Shown one piece after another: positions 17,445 through 25,859 of a stretch of DNA of 64,000 bases. Position numbers and translations under genes: made by a program. The stretch's first letter is position 1. Each line of letters starts with the position of its first letter. A model generated the notes under the pieces. The model searched no databases. It saw nothing but the letters and a program-made list of their open reading frames with translations, and had not been told where the DNA came from. Source of the DNA: Curtobacterium sp. MCLR17_007 (GTDB lineage Bacteria > Actinomycetota > Actinomycetes > Actinomycetales > Microbacteriaceae); assembly GCF_003234655.2 (NCBI RefSeq), contig NZ_CP126271.1, positions 3,224,001-3,288,000 on the forward strand, given 5' to 3'.

Positions 17445-18152
17445 GTGGGGGAACGAACAGCGGGGCGCGTCCAGCGGAAGTCGAGTGGTTGGCGTTTCGC
17501 TCGCGACCTCCTCATCATCGTGCTTGTAGCGCTCCTGGTGTCGTTCCTCGTGAAGACGTTCCTGGTCCGTTCGTTCTACATCCCGTCAGGTTCGATGCAG
17601 AACACATTGCAGATCAACGACCGTGTGATCGTCAACGAGCGCGCGGCACTGCACCGTGGCGACGTCGTCGTCTTCCGGGATCCCGGCGGGTGGCTCGAAG
17701 CCGGACAGTCCATCGAGGGCCAGACAACTCAGTCCCGGACCGCGCTGTCGAAGGCCCTCAGCGCGGTTGGTCTCGGTGCCGACGGCGATGACCACCTCAT
17801 CAAGCGCATCATCGGCTTGCCTGGCGACCATGTCCAGTGCTGCAACGCGCTCGGTCAGATGGAGGTCAACGGCGTCCCCATCTCGGAGCCGTACCTGCGG
17901 AAGCAAGCAGGCCAGGCGGCGTCCGGAACCCCTTTCAACGTGACGGTGCCGACAGGGAAGCTGTGGGTGATGGGCGACAACCGATACGAATCTGGAGACT
18001 CGCGCTATCACCAAGACTTGCCATCGAAGGGGTTCGTGCCAGAAGGCGATGTCGTTGGTCGCGCCGTCGTCATCACCTGGCCTGTGAAGCGGTGGGCATG
18101 GCTCGATGACTACCCCTCCACCTTCGCCGGCACCGACCCCAAGAAGCACTGA
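17445..18152 (+). CDS. lepB: Type I signal peptidase, copy 1
   Basis: 235-residue S26 signal peptidase that removes signal peptides at the outer face of the membrane. One N-terminal transmembrane segment (about residues 20-41) precedes the nucleophile S50 in FYIPSGSM; the general base is K120 in LIKRIIGLPGD; box E is GDNRYESGDSR near residue 178. The GTG start follows TACGCT by 6 bp (leaderless). It is about 96 percent identical to the second copy at 32567-33274. Base composition looks lower in GC than the core genes. Two near-identical housekeeping-type peptidases 15 kb apart are unusual. Confidence 0.95.
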   Translation: MGERTAGRVQRKSSGWRFARDLLIIVLVALLVSFLVKTFLVRSFYIPSGSMQNTLQINDRVIVNERAALHRGDVVVFRDPGGWLEAGQSIEGQTTQSRTALSKALSAVGLGADGDDHLIKRIIGLPGDHVQCCNALGQMEVNGVPISEPYLRKQAGQAASGTPFNVTVPTGKLWVMGDNRYESGDSRYHQDLPSKGFVPEGDVVGRAVVITWPVKRWAWLDDYPSTFAGTDPKKH

Positions 18153-18170
18153 CAGAGCGCTCTCCGGATG

Positions 18171-18194
18171 ACCGGTAGTGGATCCTCTATCGGG
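18171..18194. repeat. Block palindrome, copy 4
   Basis: ACCGGTAGTGGATCC then TCTATCGGG, directly after lepB copy 1. The equivalent sequence follows lepB copy 2. Confidence 0.75.
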
Positions 18195-18236
18195 TTGGCT
18201 GGCCTACCGGGCAGCGTGGTCTGAGAGCATCAGGGC

Positions 18237-18722
18237 ATGACACTTGTCGGTAGCCGGACTGTGCTTCAGGTGATCTCACCGGCGATGGCGCGCCGCATCG
18301 TCGTGCGGGACGAGCGTCCCGGTGACGACTGGCACCCCGAGTACCCGTTCGCCGACGAACTGGACCCACTCCGGGCCCTCGCTGCCGAGACCGCAGCGGA
18401 TCCGGAGTTCACCATGTACCTCGTCCGGCGGCGGTCGGATGGCCTCGCCATCGGTGGTTTCGGATTCTTCGGTCCGCCGGACGACAAGGGAACGGTCGAG
18501 TTCGGGTACGGCCTGGTTCCCCCAGCCCGAGGCGCGGGACTCGCGAGCGAAGCCGTGCAGCTCGGACTTCAGCACGCCGCGACGCGCGGAGCGCTGATTG
18601 CGCTCGCGGACACGGAACTAGGGAACATCCCCTCGCAACGTGTCCTCGAGAAGAACGGTCTCATCGAGATCAAGCGCGACCAGTCGCACGTGTACTACCG
18701 ACGCCCTCTCGTTGCCCGGTAG
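18237..18722 (+). CDS. GNAT-family acetyltransferase (RimJ/RimL type)
   Basis: 161 residues. Motif A is LVPPARGAGLASEAVQLGL near residue 92; ELGNIPSQRVLEKNGL near residue 128 is typical of the RimJ/RimL-like branch, which acetylates protein N-termini or small molecules. The TAG stop is inside a block palindrome, giving the C-terminus Ala-Arg. It is a single-gene unit between palindromes at 18171 and 18715. Confidence 0.88.
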   Translation: MTLVGSRTVLQVISPAMARRIVVRDERPGDDWHPEYPFADELDPLRALAAETAADPEFTMYLVRRRSDGLAIGGFGFFGPPDDKGTVEFGYGLVPPARGAGLASEAVQLGLQHAATRGALIALADTELGNIPSQRVLEKNGLIEIKRDQSHVYYRRPLVAR

Positions 18723-18739
18723 CCGATCGTCTACCGGAC
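18715..18739. repeat. Block palindrome, copy 5, supplies a stop codon
   Basis: CCCGGTAGCCGATCG then TCTACCGGAC. The TAG at 18720-18722 ends the GNAT gene. Confidence 0.85.
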
Positions 18740-18756
18740 GCGGCATAGACGTGGAA

Positions 18757-19008
18757 TCAGTGTGCAGCGGTGTCGGCTTCGGCTGTTGGTGCTCGCCTAA
18801 GCTCCTGCTTGCGGGCGTAGTAGGCGGCGCTGAGTTGGACGATGGCGAGAACTGACCACGTGATCGCCATGAACGTGTGGAATCCGGACGGGTCGACGAT
18901 GGCCAGAACGATCCAAATCACAGCCAGAGCGGCCCAGGTCCACGCAAGCCACGGGAGGGGCTTCCCAACGATTCGTTCGAGGATGCTGCGCCGCTTCGTC
19001 TCGGTCAT
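18757..19008 (-). CDS. Small two-helix membrane protein
   Basis: 83 residues with two hydrophobic segments (about 18-37 and 44-62). The ATG is 7 bp behind TAGGGT. No family recognised. It is a single-gene unit between palindromes at 18715 and 19049. Confidence 0.65.
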   Translation of the reverse strand: MTETKRRSILERIVGKPLPWLAWTWAALAVIWIVLAIVDPSGFHTFMAITWSVLAIVQLSAAYYARKQELRRAPTAEADTAAH

Positions 19009-19048
19009 GTACGTGACCCTATGGGATGGGTTCTAGCTGTCAGACGGT

Positions 19049-19074
19049 GTCCGGTAGCCGATCCGCTGCCGGAC
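19049..19074. repeat. Block palindrome, copy 6
   Basis: GTCCGGTAGCCGATCC then GCTGCCGGAC; the outer six bases pair perfectly. Confidence 0.85.
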
Positions 19075-19096
19075 TCAGACCAGTTCCGAACTCCGT

Positions 19097-19312
19097 TCAC
19101 CCGAGCAGTAGTCCGAAGCCGAGCAGGAAGGCGAACGGCGACAGGACGAAGAGGAACACGATGAGGGCGATGGTGGCAACCGTCACCACGGCGGCGCTCG
19201 TGGTGACGAAGGACAGGAGGCTGATGAGGCCGACTGCTCGCCTCACGTCGCCGCCGGCCGCGACGGTCGTGGTCGCCTCCTCGAGGAGGTCGCGCATCGG
19301 GTCATCGCTCAC
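19097..19312 (-). CDS. Small membrane protein
   Basis: 71 residues with two closely spaced C-terminal hydrophobic segments (about 29-50 and 54-70) after an acidic N-terminus. The GTG start is 6 bp behind TACCCT, a leaderless promoter. Function unknown. Confidence 0.6.
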   Translation of the reverse strand: MSDDPMRDLLEEATTTVAAGGDVRRAVGLISLLSFVTTSAAVVTVATIALIVFLFVLSPFAFLLGFGLLLG

Positions 19313-19410
19313 ATTGCCAGGGTACGGAGAACATGACGAACGGTCGACGCCGTGCGGGGGAGAGTGTGTCCACAGGCGTGGTAGGTGCTGGCGACGTGGG
19401 CCGTGGTCGT

Positions 19411-19438
19411 GTCCCGGTAGTCGATGGTTTAGCGAGAC
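19411..19438. repeat. Block palindrome, copy 7 (inverted orientation)
   Basis: GTCCCGGTAGTCGATGG then TTTAGCGAGAC. The TCTCG end lies on the opposite strand compared with most copies. Confidence 0.7.
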
Positions 19439-19541
19439 GATTTACCCCTTCTCGTCTGCTGCGGTCCGACACCGACTGGACGGCACCGTCGGTCGTGACC
19501 GCTGCTCGTGTTGCTATCGTTCGCGGCGAGGGGGGATCGAA

Positions 19542-20822
19542 ATGCGTCATCGAACCGACAAGGGTGCGAGCGTTCGACACGGGCGACTCGCTCGCCGGTC
19601 GAGTTGGCTCGGAGCTGCGAAGCTGCTCGGCATCACTGCCATCGTCGCTGTGACGAGCGCCACGAGCATCGCGGCAATCGCCGTCGGGAGTCTCGGCTCT
19701 TCGGTGCAGACGGTCCGAATCGGTGCCGCCGGCAAGCCCAGTAGAACCGGTGCCGACGCCCTCCGCGGTGCCGTCGACTTCGTCGTTGTCGGCAGCGACA
19801 CCCGCCAGGGCCAGACAGAGGCCACTGAGGGTGATCCGGGGACCTTGAACAACGACGTCACCATGCTGGTCCACATCTCCGCCGACCATCAGCAGATGAC
19901 TGCCGTCAGCATCCCGCGTGACACCGTCATGGAGCTGCCGGCGTGCGTCGACACGGACTCTGGCCAGACCCGACCTGCGGAGCGGGCGATGTTCAACGAA
20001 GCCCTCGCCCGAGGCGGCAACCAAGGCGGTCTGCGCTGCGTCGTGGCAGCCGTGCAGTCCCTGACCGGTGTCGAGGCGCAGTTCGCCGGCATTCTCAAGT
20101 TCGACGGTGTGGCAGCCATGTCGACCGCGGTCGGCGGCGTCGACGTCTGCGTCGCAACACCGATCCACGACCCGTACGTGGGCCTCGACCTCGAACCCGG
20201 CATCCATCCCATCGAGGGGCAGACCGCTTCAGCGTTCCTGCGCAGCCGCCACGGCGTCGGAGACGGCGGCGACCTCGGACGCATCAGCAACCAGCAGGTG
20301 TTCCTCTCCGCACTGGCCCGGAAGGTGCTCGCACCCGGCGGGGCGCTGTCCAACCCGGTGACGCTCTACAAGCTCGCCCAGGCCGCGCTCTCGAACATGA
20401 TCCTCAGCGACAACCTCACCAGCCCCGACACGATGGTCTCCCTGGCCCTGACCCTCAAAGGCATGGACCTGTCGAAGGTGCTGTTCGTCCAGTACCCCAC
20501 CCTGCCCAACCCGGCGGACATCAACCGCCTCATCGTCGACGAGCAACCCGCTCAGGCACTCAACGTCGCGTTGCAGACTGACGCAAAGACGAACCTGAAC
20601 GACTCAGCCCTCGGCGGAGGTGCCACGAAGCAGTCCTCGGACAGCACAGCACCCTCGAAATCCACCTCTGCACCGTCATCGACCGCTCCGGCCACACACG
20701 AATCGCCGTCGGACGGGCCCGCGACCGCTGCACCGAGCACGGCCGCCACGTCCACTGCCCTCCCCTCGACGATCACAGGCCAGACAGCAGCAGAATCTAC
20801 CTGCTCGAAGGGCTCTGGCTAG
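19542..20822 (+). CDS. LytR-CpsA-Psr (LCP) family protein
   Basis: 426-residue membrane-anchored phosphotransferase-type protein that in the family attaches undecaprenyl-linked glycopolymers to peptidoglycan. One N-terminal transmembrane segment (about residues 24-50). LCP signatures: VVVGSDTR (81-88), AVSIPRDTVM (121-130) with R126 and D127, and AFLRSRHGVGDGGDLGRISN (231-250). The C-terminal ~70 residues are a Ser/Thr/Pro/Ala-rich wall-spanning tail. The ATG at 19542 follows GGGGGATC. It may partner with the RmlC-like gene in surface glycan work, but they are not co-transcribed. Confidence 0.92.
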   Translation: MRHRTDKGASVRHGRLARRSSWLGAAKLLGITAIVAVTSATSIAAIAVGSLGSSVQTVRIGAAGKPSRTGADALRGAVDFVVVGSDTRQGQTEATEGDPGTLNNDVTMLVHISADHQQMTAVSIPRDTVMELPACVDTDSGQTRPAERAMFNEALARGGNQGGLRCVVAAVQSLTGVEAQFAGILKFDGVAAMSTAVGGVDVCVATPIHDPYVGLDLEPGIHPIEGQTASAFLRSRHGVGDGGDLGRISNQQVFLSALARKVLAPGGALSNPVTLYKLAQAALSNMILSDNLTSPDTMVSLALTLKGMDLSKVLFVQYPTLPNPADINRLIVDEQPAQALNVALQTDAKTNLNDSALGGGATKQSSDSTAPSKSTSAPSSTAPATHESPSDGPATAAPSTAATSTALPSTITGQTAAESTCSKGSG

Positions 20823-20844
20823 GAACGCGAGCAGCGAGAACTTG

Positions 20845-20870
20845 TCTCGATAGCCGATCCTCTATCGAAC
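20845..20870. repeat. Block palindrome, copy 8, supplies a stop codon on the minus strand
   Basis: TCTCGATAGCCGATCC then TCTATCGAAC. The TAG read on the minus strand (20864-20862) is the stop of the MFS gene. Confidence 0.85.
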
Positions 20871-22109
20871 GGCGTTCGTCCTGAGTGGTGAGCACATCGC
20901 CACGACGACTGCGCCAGCGAACACGACGGTCACCGCGAGCAGCGCGATGCCATCCCCAGCGACGGTCATCAGAGCGCCGCCACCCACTGCTCCCGCAGCC
21001 GCAAGGGTCCTGTTTGCGCTGCGCATCGTGCCGTTCATCCGGCCGAGGAGTGTGTCGGGTGTGACGGTCTGGCGGAGGCTCATCTCGTTCGCGTTCTCGC
21101 AGCCTGCAGCAGCGCCGTGCACGGCGAAGGCGGCGAACAAGATCACGACGGTGGCTGCCGGGGCTGCAGCACCGATGCCGACGGTGGCGAGCGTGATGGC
21201 CGCCCACGCGATCGGGTACGCGGCTCGAGCGGCGATGATCGTCCGGCCGGAACCGAAACGGTTGCCGAGGCGCGGCGCCGCAGTGGCGCCGAGGAGCATC
21301 GCGACGCCACTGACGGCGAGGATGGCCCCGTACACGGCCGCTGGGAGCGCGAGGGTGCGGAGCGCGAGTGTCGCGAACACCGTCAATCCGGCGGCATTGG
21401 CGAGGAACCAGAGATGTGTCGACAGCGCCAGCGGTGCGAGCGTCGCATGACCGTACGTCCACCGCAGACCATCGGCGATGTCGCTCCGCAGCCGCGCACC
21501 CGCCACGCGTGCTGCCGTCTGCTCGACAACACGGACCCGGGCGATGAGGACAGCGTCGACGAAGTAGCTCACCGCATCGAGCGCTATTGCCACCGGAGCG
21601 GTCACGATGCTGACCAGCACACCTCCGAGAGCCGGGCCCACCGTCTGCGCTGCCGCGTCACTCTGATCGATCCGCGCATTCGCCGCCAGCAGGAGGGATC
21701 GCGGCACAATCCTCGGCAGGAGCGACTGCGTGGCTGCGAAGCCCACGACGGACAAGATGCCGAACACGAACAACGCCGCCGCCGTCACCCAGAGGTTGAG
21801 GAGTCCCGTCAGCCAGAGGACGGGGATCGCGCCGAGGCACACGCCACGGCCGACACTCGCCCAGATCAGCAGTGGCTTCCGCCGGAACCGATCGACGTAC
21901 GCGCCGACGAGCAGACCGAACAACGCGTACGGCAGGAACTGGGCAGCGTTCACCAACCCCACCTCGAACGGGCTAGCGTGCAGCACCGTCACCACGAGAA
22001 CGGGTACGGCCACCGCGCTCACCGCTGATCCGAACGACGAGACGGTCGCAGCAGACCAGTACCGGCGGAACCCGGGCACTCGACCCAGCGTGGTCACGTC
22101 CTCGCCCAT
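20862..22109 (-). CDS. MFS transporter
   Basis: 415-residue major facilitator of the group resembling enterobactin or macrolide exporters, about twelve helices. The loop 2-3 motif is GLLVGAYVDRFRRKPLL near residue 52, and ENANEMSLRQTVTPDTLLGR appears near residue 333. The ATG at 22109 has CAGCGT 6 bp upstream. Probably an exporter; substrate unknown. The stop codon lies in a block palindrome. Confidence 0.9.
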   Translation of the reverse strand: MGEDVTTLGRVPGFRRYWSAATVSSFGSAVSAVAVPVLVVTVLHASPFEVGLVNAAQFLPYALFGLLVGAYVDRFRRKPLLIWASVGRGVCLGAIPVLWLTGLLNLWVTAAALFVFGILSVVGFAATQSLLPRIVPRSLLLAANARIDQSDAAAQTVGPALGGVLVSIVTAPVAIALDAVSYFVDAVLIARVRVVEQTAARVAGARLRSDIADGLRWTYGHATLAPLALSTHLWFLANAAGLTVFATLALRTLALPAAVYGAILAVSGVAMLLGATAAPRLGNRFGSGRTIIAARAAYPIAWAAITLATVGIGAAAPAATVVILFAAFAVHGAAAGCENANEMSLRQTVTPDTLLGRMNGTMRSANRTLAAAGAVGGGALMTVAGDGIALLAVTVVFAGAVVVAMCSPLRTNAVR

Positions 22110-22168
22110 GCGCCAACGCTGGCAGACCGCAACGCCGCGAGCAAGACAGTTCGCACTGCGCGTCCCTG

Positions 22169-22195
22169 TCTCGGTAGCGGATCGTCGACCGGGAC
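22169..22195. repeat. Block palindrome, copy 9
   Basis: TCTCGGTAGCGGATCG then TCGACCGGGAC, between two minus-strand genes. Confidence 0.75.
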
Positions 22196-22206
22196 GGGTT
22201 GCAGGG

Positions 22207-22779
22207 CTAGCTGCCGAAGCTGACGTCCTCCGGGCACGGCGGCTGGTCGTCTCCCGCCATGAACCCTTCCAAGCTGCTTCGGACCGGCGCTCTGCCGCCC
22301 GCACGAGGCACCAGATGCGAACGGTCAAGGTCCTTCCCGGAGTCGAGGAAGACCCACCGGGTTAAGCGCAGCGGCCAACCCCAGTCATCACGGCGAACGA
22401 TGCGTCCCGCCTGCTGCACGATCCACTGAGAGACACGATCGGCCGTGCGCTCGGCACCGTGCTCTCCGGCAGGTTCGAGCACATCGAGGTTCCCGTCGAT
22501 TGGCCCGACGTCGTCGTAGTGCTTCTCGTCTCCCCAGCGGCACTCGGCGACGAAGCCGCCGCCGTCGTGCGTGAATGTGACCCACAGCCATCGGAGATCA
22601 GTCGTCAGGTGAGGGAGTTCAACGCCTACGAACGGCACGGCGATCTCGAGCGCGACGGACTGCTCCGCGCTCAGGCCGAGCCGCTGCCAACCCGTTGCGT
22701 GCTGACGGAGTTGCCGCACAAAGAGCGCATCCTGCGCATCTGCCATTCTGACCCGTGGGAACCAATCCAAGTCAGACAC
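22207..22779 (-). CDS. Hypothetical soluble protein
   Basis: About 190 residues (GTG 22779; ATG 22743 would give 178). Trp- and acid-rich, with no signal peptide or membrane segment. Distinct stretches are PHLTTDLRWLWVTFTHDGGG and RIVRRDDWGWPLRLTRWVF. No family recognised. It lies between palindromes at 22169 and 22825. Confidence 0.6.
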   Translation of the reverse strand: MSDLDWFPRVRMADAQDALFVRQLRQHATGWQRLGLSAEQSVALEIAVPFVGVELPHLTTDLRWLWVTFTHDGGGFVAECRWGDEKHYDDVGPIDGNLDVLEPAGEHGAERTADRVSQWIVQQAGRIVRRDDWGWPLRLTRWVFLDSGKDLDRSHLVPRAGGRAPVRSSLEGFMAGDDQPPCPEDVSFGS

Positions 22780-22824
22780 AGCAGAAGGTTGGCATCTGCG
22801 ACCGACCGCCGGCAACCCAACCTC

Positions 22825-22851
22825 GTCTCGGCAACCGATCGGCTTGTGGTG
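22825..22851. repeat. Block palindrome, copy 10
   Basis: GTCTCGGCAACCGATCGG then CTTGTGGTG; the left arm is good, the right arm degenerate. Confidence 0.65.
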
Positions 22852-22868
22852 CAACGGGCGTTGTCGGG

Positions 22869-23660
22869 TCAGCGTCGTGCGGTGAGGATGTCGAACTCGT
22901 TCTCGTCGACGAGCAGACCGTCGGCGTCGACGAACGGTTCGAGTCGCTCGGCGATCTGGTCGTCGAACGCACTCGCGCGGTTGCCGAGCACCGTCAGGGA
23001 CGCGAACGACGTCGAGTGCAGGTACCCGATGACGCTCTCCACCGTGCGGATCCGCCGCACCGGGACCGACTCGCGCTCCACTCCCCGGTAGCCCGCTTCG
23101 ACGAGGTCGTCGGCGTAGTCGTGGGTCGGCGCCCGGTACGTGCCGGCACCTGCTCGGCGTTCCTCTCCGAGGAACTCGCGCAGGACGTCGAGGGTCGCGG
23201 TCTTCCACGGAGCGTTCGCCGCCCATACGCTGCGGTCCCCGAAGACCGCGAGCACGCCGCCCGGGGCGAGGACGTCCCCTGCCCGTGCCAGGAACCGTGC
23301 CCGGTCGAACCAGTGGAACGCCCGGCACACGGTCACGAGCTGCGCCTGCCACCCTGGGGGCACGGTGAAGTCCTCGGCCGTGCCGGGCACGAGCGTCACC
23401 CGACGCTGCTCGATCTGCGCGGAGAGCGACCGCGACGCGACAGCGAGGAGGTCCGGATCCGGGTCCACGCCGATCACGTCGTCGAAGTACGCATCCAGTG
23501 CGGTGATGACGAACCCGGTGCCGGTTCCCACGTCCAGCAGCCGCCGCACGCCGTCGGGGCCCGCCGGGGGCGCCGCGTCCGAGAGACGCTGCGCCACGAT
23601 CGGGGGAACGTCGGACCGGTACGCCCCGTAGAACTCGGCAGTCGACGCAAACACGCTCAC
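22869..23660 (-). CDS. Class I SAM-dependent methyltransferase
   Basis: 263-residue methyltransferase. The SAM-binding motif I is RLLDVGTGTGFVITAL near residue 40, followed by IGVDPDPDLL (motif II), PGTAEDFTVP and the motif VCRAFHWFDRARFL. This matches the UbiE/COQ5-like small-molecule group. GTG 23660 is 6 bp behind TAGCGT (leaderless). Substrate unknown. Single-gene unit. Confidence 0.88.
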   Translation of the reverse strand: MSVFASTAEFYGAYRSDVPPIVAQRLSDAAPPAGPDGVRRLLDVGTGTGFVITALDAYFDDVIGVDPDPDLLAVASRSLSAQIEQRRVTLVPGTAEDFTVPPGWQAQLVTVCRAFHWFDRARFLARAGDVLAPGGVLAVFGDRSVWAANAPWKTATLDVLREFLGEERRAGAGTYRAPTHDYADDLVEAGYRGVERESVPVRRIRTVESVIGYLHSTSFASLTVLGNRASAFDDQIAERLEPFVDADGLLVDENEFDILTARR

Positions 23661-23721
23661 CAAACCACGCTAACCCGCCGTCAACCGCGACTCCATGATG
23701 GGTCCCACAGCGGCCACTTGA

Positions 23722-23738
23722 GGATCGGCTTCCGGGAC
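23722..23738. repeat. Block palindrome, half copy
   Basis: Only the right arm GGATCGGCTTCCGGGAC is recognisable, just downstream of the minus-strand RmlC-like gene. Confidence 0.45.
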
Positions 23739-23753
23739 GGTGCGCGCCTCCGG

Positions 23754-24308
23754 TCAGCTCCGGGGCAGCTCCGAGAGCATCGGGTGGTTGCGGTCACGCT
23801 CTGAAAGCAGCGCTTCGTTGAGTGGGATCGGCCAGTGGACGGCCGCCATCGGGTCAGCCAAGTTCACGAACGACGCGGAGTCATACGCCTCTGATGACCA
23901 GTGCTGGTCGACGCTGTAGAGGTAGTGAAGGTCTGTGAGGCACTGATAGGAGTTGGCAACGCCGGCCGGAACGAACACCGCGGTCTCGTCATCGAGCTCG
24001 ACGCTGACCGACGTACCGAAGGTCGGTCCCTCGCGCAGGTCGAGGTACGCAGCGAATGCGCGACCGTCGACCAGAGACGCGTACTTGTTCCAGGGCTCCG
24101 CGTGGAAGCCACGGGTGGATCGTTCCCTGTTGAAGGCGACGCTTGTCTGCACCACCGTGAAGTCCCGGGGTAAGCCGGCCTCGATCAGCTTCGCCCGGTG
24201 GAACTTCTCCTGAAACCAGCCTCGGTCGTCCTCGACCTTGCTGACGGTGAATACGAGAAGACCCGGGATCGTCGTCGTCTTACCGTGCGCATGCGTCGTC
24301 GCAGTCAT
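23754..24308 (-). CDS. dTDP-4-dehydrorhamnose 3,5-epimerase-like protein (RmlC family)
   Basis: 184-residue cupin of the RmlC family. H69 in STRGFHAEPW is the expected catalytic base; AVFVPAGVANSYQCLTD and YLYSVDQHWSSE match the substrate-pocket and dimer strands. The usual RGLHYQ is RGFHAE, and no rmlA, B or D is nearby, so the sugar nucleotide may differ from dTDP-rhamnose precursors. The ATG is 6 bp behind TAGCCT (leaderless). Standalone in the accessory block. Confidence 0.85.
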   Translation of the reverse strand: MTATTHAHGKTTTIPGLLVFTVSKVEDDRGWFQEKFHRAKLIEAGLPRDFTVVQTSVAFNRERSTRGFHAEPWNKYASLVDGRAFAAYLDLREGPTFGTSVSVELDDETAVFVPAGVANSYQCLTDLHYLYSVDQHWSSEAYDSASFVNLADPMAAVHWPIPLNEALLSERDRNHPMLSELPRS

Positions 24309-24416
24309 GCCGTCAGGCTAGCTCTCATCACCACACCGTCCGCTATAGGCCCTTGCGCCTGTTCGTCTCCCAGTAGTCGAACACCACTTCATCCTCGGGT
24401 TCCAGCTCACGTCGAA

Positions 24417-24635
24417 CTAGCTGGAGGAGGCGACTGCCTTGGCGCTCGTGTGAGCCGAGGCAGCCTCGGTCGGCCAGCCGGCGTCGACCGAGTAGTTGGC
24501 GTTGAAGTCGGCCGCCCACGCCAGTCCTTCGTCAACGAGCCGCGTCGAAAGCGACGGGCGGCCCTGATTACAGGGCCCGTCCTCGCTCCAGAACGGCCAG
24601 TCGACGCCGTACTCGTTCATCAGGCCGTAGCGCAC
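24417..24635 (-). CDS. Small hypothetical protein, possibly truncated
   Basis: 72 residues from GTG 24635: begins VRYGLMNEYGVDWPFWSEDG and has GLAWAADFNANYSVDAGW in the middle. The Trp-rich composition suggests a real soluble domain, perhaps the start of a longer family cut by a stop at 24417. Function unknown. Confidence 0.5.
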   Translation of the reverse strand: MRYGLMNEYGVDWPFWSEDGPCNQGRPSLSTRLVDEGLAWAADFNANYSVDAGWPTEAASAHTSAKAVASSS

Positions 24636-24666
24636 GTCGAGAGCATTGCACGCTTACGACGACCGC

Positions 24667-24692
24667 GTCCGAAAACCGATCGTCATCCGGAC
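24667..24692. repeat. Block palindrome, copy 11
   Basis: GTCCGAAAACCGATCG then TCATCCGGAC, between the small gene and the recombinase remnant. Confidence 0.65.
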
Positions 24693-24744
24693 AAGACGCC
24701 GGCTGCACGACACGCTGTGAGCAGCTTCGCTCGGTGTCGTCCTT

Positions 24745-25059
24745 CTAGCTTCGCTTCGTGTCGCCTGATTGAAGCAGCCGGATGCGGCGATACAGGGTGG
24801 CTCGGGACATGCCCAGGTCGCGGGCGACTTGGGACGCTGGCTGGCCCGCATCGAGGAGCTGGATAGCGGCGCGGACCTGACTGTCCGTGAACACTGCGCG
24901 TCGGCCACCGAGGTCCTTCCCGGCGGTTCGGCGTTTGGAGACGGAGTCGCGGACCCGTTCTCGTTTGATCTCGAGTTCCATCTGCGCGAGGGCCGCCATG
25001 ACGGAGAACACCATGGACCCCATCGGCGTTGCTGTGTCGACGTCGCCGCCACCGAGGTT
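24745..25059 (-). pseudogene. Serine recombinase (resolvase/invertase), 5'-truncated remnant
   Basis: The frame encodes the end of a resolvase catalytic domain (GGDVDTATPMGSMVFSVMAA, then ALAQMELEIKRERVRDSVSK) and an intact C-terminal helix-turn-helix (SQVARDLGMSRATLYRRI). The N-terminal ~90 residues with the nucleophilic serine are missing; upstream codons in all frames look unrelated. Without the catalytic serine it cannot recombine DNA. It marks past mobile DNA in the middle of the accessory block. Positions 25060-25198 hold nothing recognisable. Confidence 0.8.
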
Positions 25060-25198
25060 CGACGTCGTACGGGGGCAAATGTGTCGGAGGGCTTGGTGGG
25101 CGTTCGCGGTGCCGGCGTGTGGTCCATCCCCACGCCGCCGTCCACTCCGGAGCCTGACCATAGCGCCCGAACTCGGCGGGGCAGTAAGCCCTAAAACC

Positions 25199-25225
25199 GT
25201 CTCGATAGCCGGTGGCTTACCGGAC
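25199..25225. repeat. Block palindrome, copy 12
   Basis: GTCTCGATAGCCGGTGG then CTTACCGGAC, just downstream of the first MerR gene. Confidence 0.85.
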
Positions 25226-25235
25226 GGCCTCGTGC

Positions 25236-25625
25236 CTACCGATGACGGAGGATGCTGAGAAACTCGTCGGCCATGCCGAGGTGCTGTTCGAGCTTGGCGC
25301 GGCGTTCTTCGGTGTCGCGGATGTATTCGTCGAGCTGCCCGCGCAGTTGTACGTGATCTGCGTCGTCGTTCGCCGCTTCGAGGGCGTCGACGACGGCGAG
25401 GAGTTCGGCCATCTGTTCGAGGGTGAAGCCGAGTGGCTTCATGCGGCGGATGATGAGCAGTCGGGCGAGGTCGGTGTCGGTGTAGAGCCGGAAGCCGCCC
25501 TCGGTCCGACCGGACGGGTGCAGCAGCCCGACCTCGTCGTAGTGACGGATCGTGCGGTTCGACAATCCAGTGCGGTCGGCGAGCTCGCCGATGTGCATCG
25601 TCGTCGGTGCCGCTTGTTCCGTCAT
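25236..25625 (-). CDS. MerR-family regulator, copy A
   Basis: 129 residues: N-terminal winged helix (MHIGELADRTGLSNRTIRHY near residue 10, then GGFRLYTDTDLARLLIIRRM) and a C-terminal coiled coil (about residues 80-125) with no effector domain or metal-binding cysteines. The ATG at 25625 has AAGGAG 6 nt upstream. It is divergent from an MFS gene and faces a MerR-type dyad at 25705-25727. It is paralogous to the MerR at 27109-27495, sharing the SGRTEGGFRLY and RRMKPLGF segments. Confidence 0.92.
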   Translation of the reverse strand: MTEQAAPTTMHIGELADRTGLSNRTIRHYDEVGLLHPSGRTEGGFRLYTDTDLARLLIIRRMKPLGFTLEQMAELLAVVDALEAANDDADHVQLRGQLDEYIRDTEERRAKLEQHLGMADEFLSILRHR

Positions 25626-25704
25626 CCGCCGCTCCTTCATGGTCCTGCTGGGCTGTGGCGAGCGTAGCGCCGCCACGTCCGCGGCTCCTGCACCTGAACC
25701 CTCA

Positions 25705-25727
25705 AACCTTTCCGTAGCGGTAGGGTT
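25705..25727 (+). promoter_or_regulatory. MerR operator at MFS promoter
   Basis: AACCTTTCCG-N3-CGGTAGGGTT dyad (8 of 10 positions symmetric). It overlaps a -10 element TAGGGT (25721-25726) with a TGAACC -35 about 20 bp upstream. A lengthened spacer filled by a dyad is the MerR hallmark. The same dyad occurs at 27553-27575. Confidence 0.75.
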
Positions 25728-25859
25728 CGGGAGTCCCTGAGTGAAAGCGAGCGTGGCATCACGTCTTCCCCGAACACGTCCGAGATCACCCTTCCCACCA
25801 CGGACGCCGCCCCACCAGCGGACCTGACACCGACGCCTACCGGCACGAGTTCGACGCGA

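Larger units (their letters stand above)
17397..18194. repeat. Inverted ~0.8-kb duplication, left copy (signal peptidase unit)
   Basis: Same unit as 32524-33323 in opposite orientation. The shared part begins at CAGCCCACGGGACC, includes promoter and lepB, and ends in the palindrome after CTGACAGAGCGCTCTCC. Encoded proteins differ at 10 of 235 positions. Confidence 0.9.

Noticed and set aside
24309..24416. Another block palindrome (GTCTCCCAGTAGTCGAAC)
   Set aside because: Only the left end resembles the family; the right arm is absent, so it was not counted.
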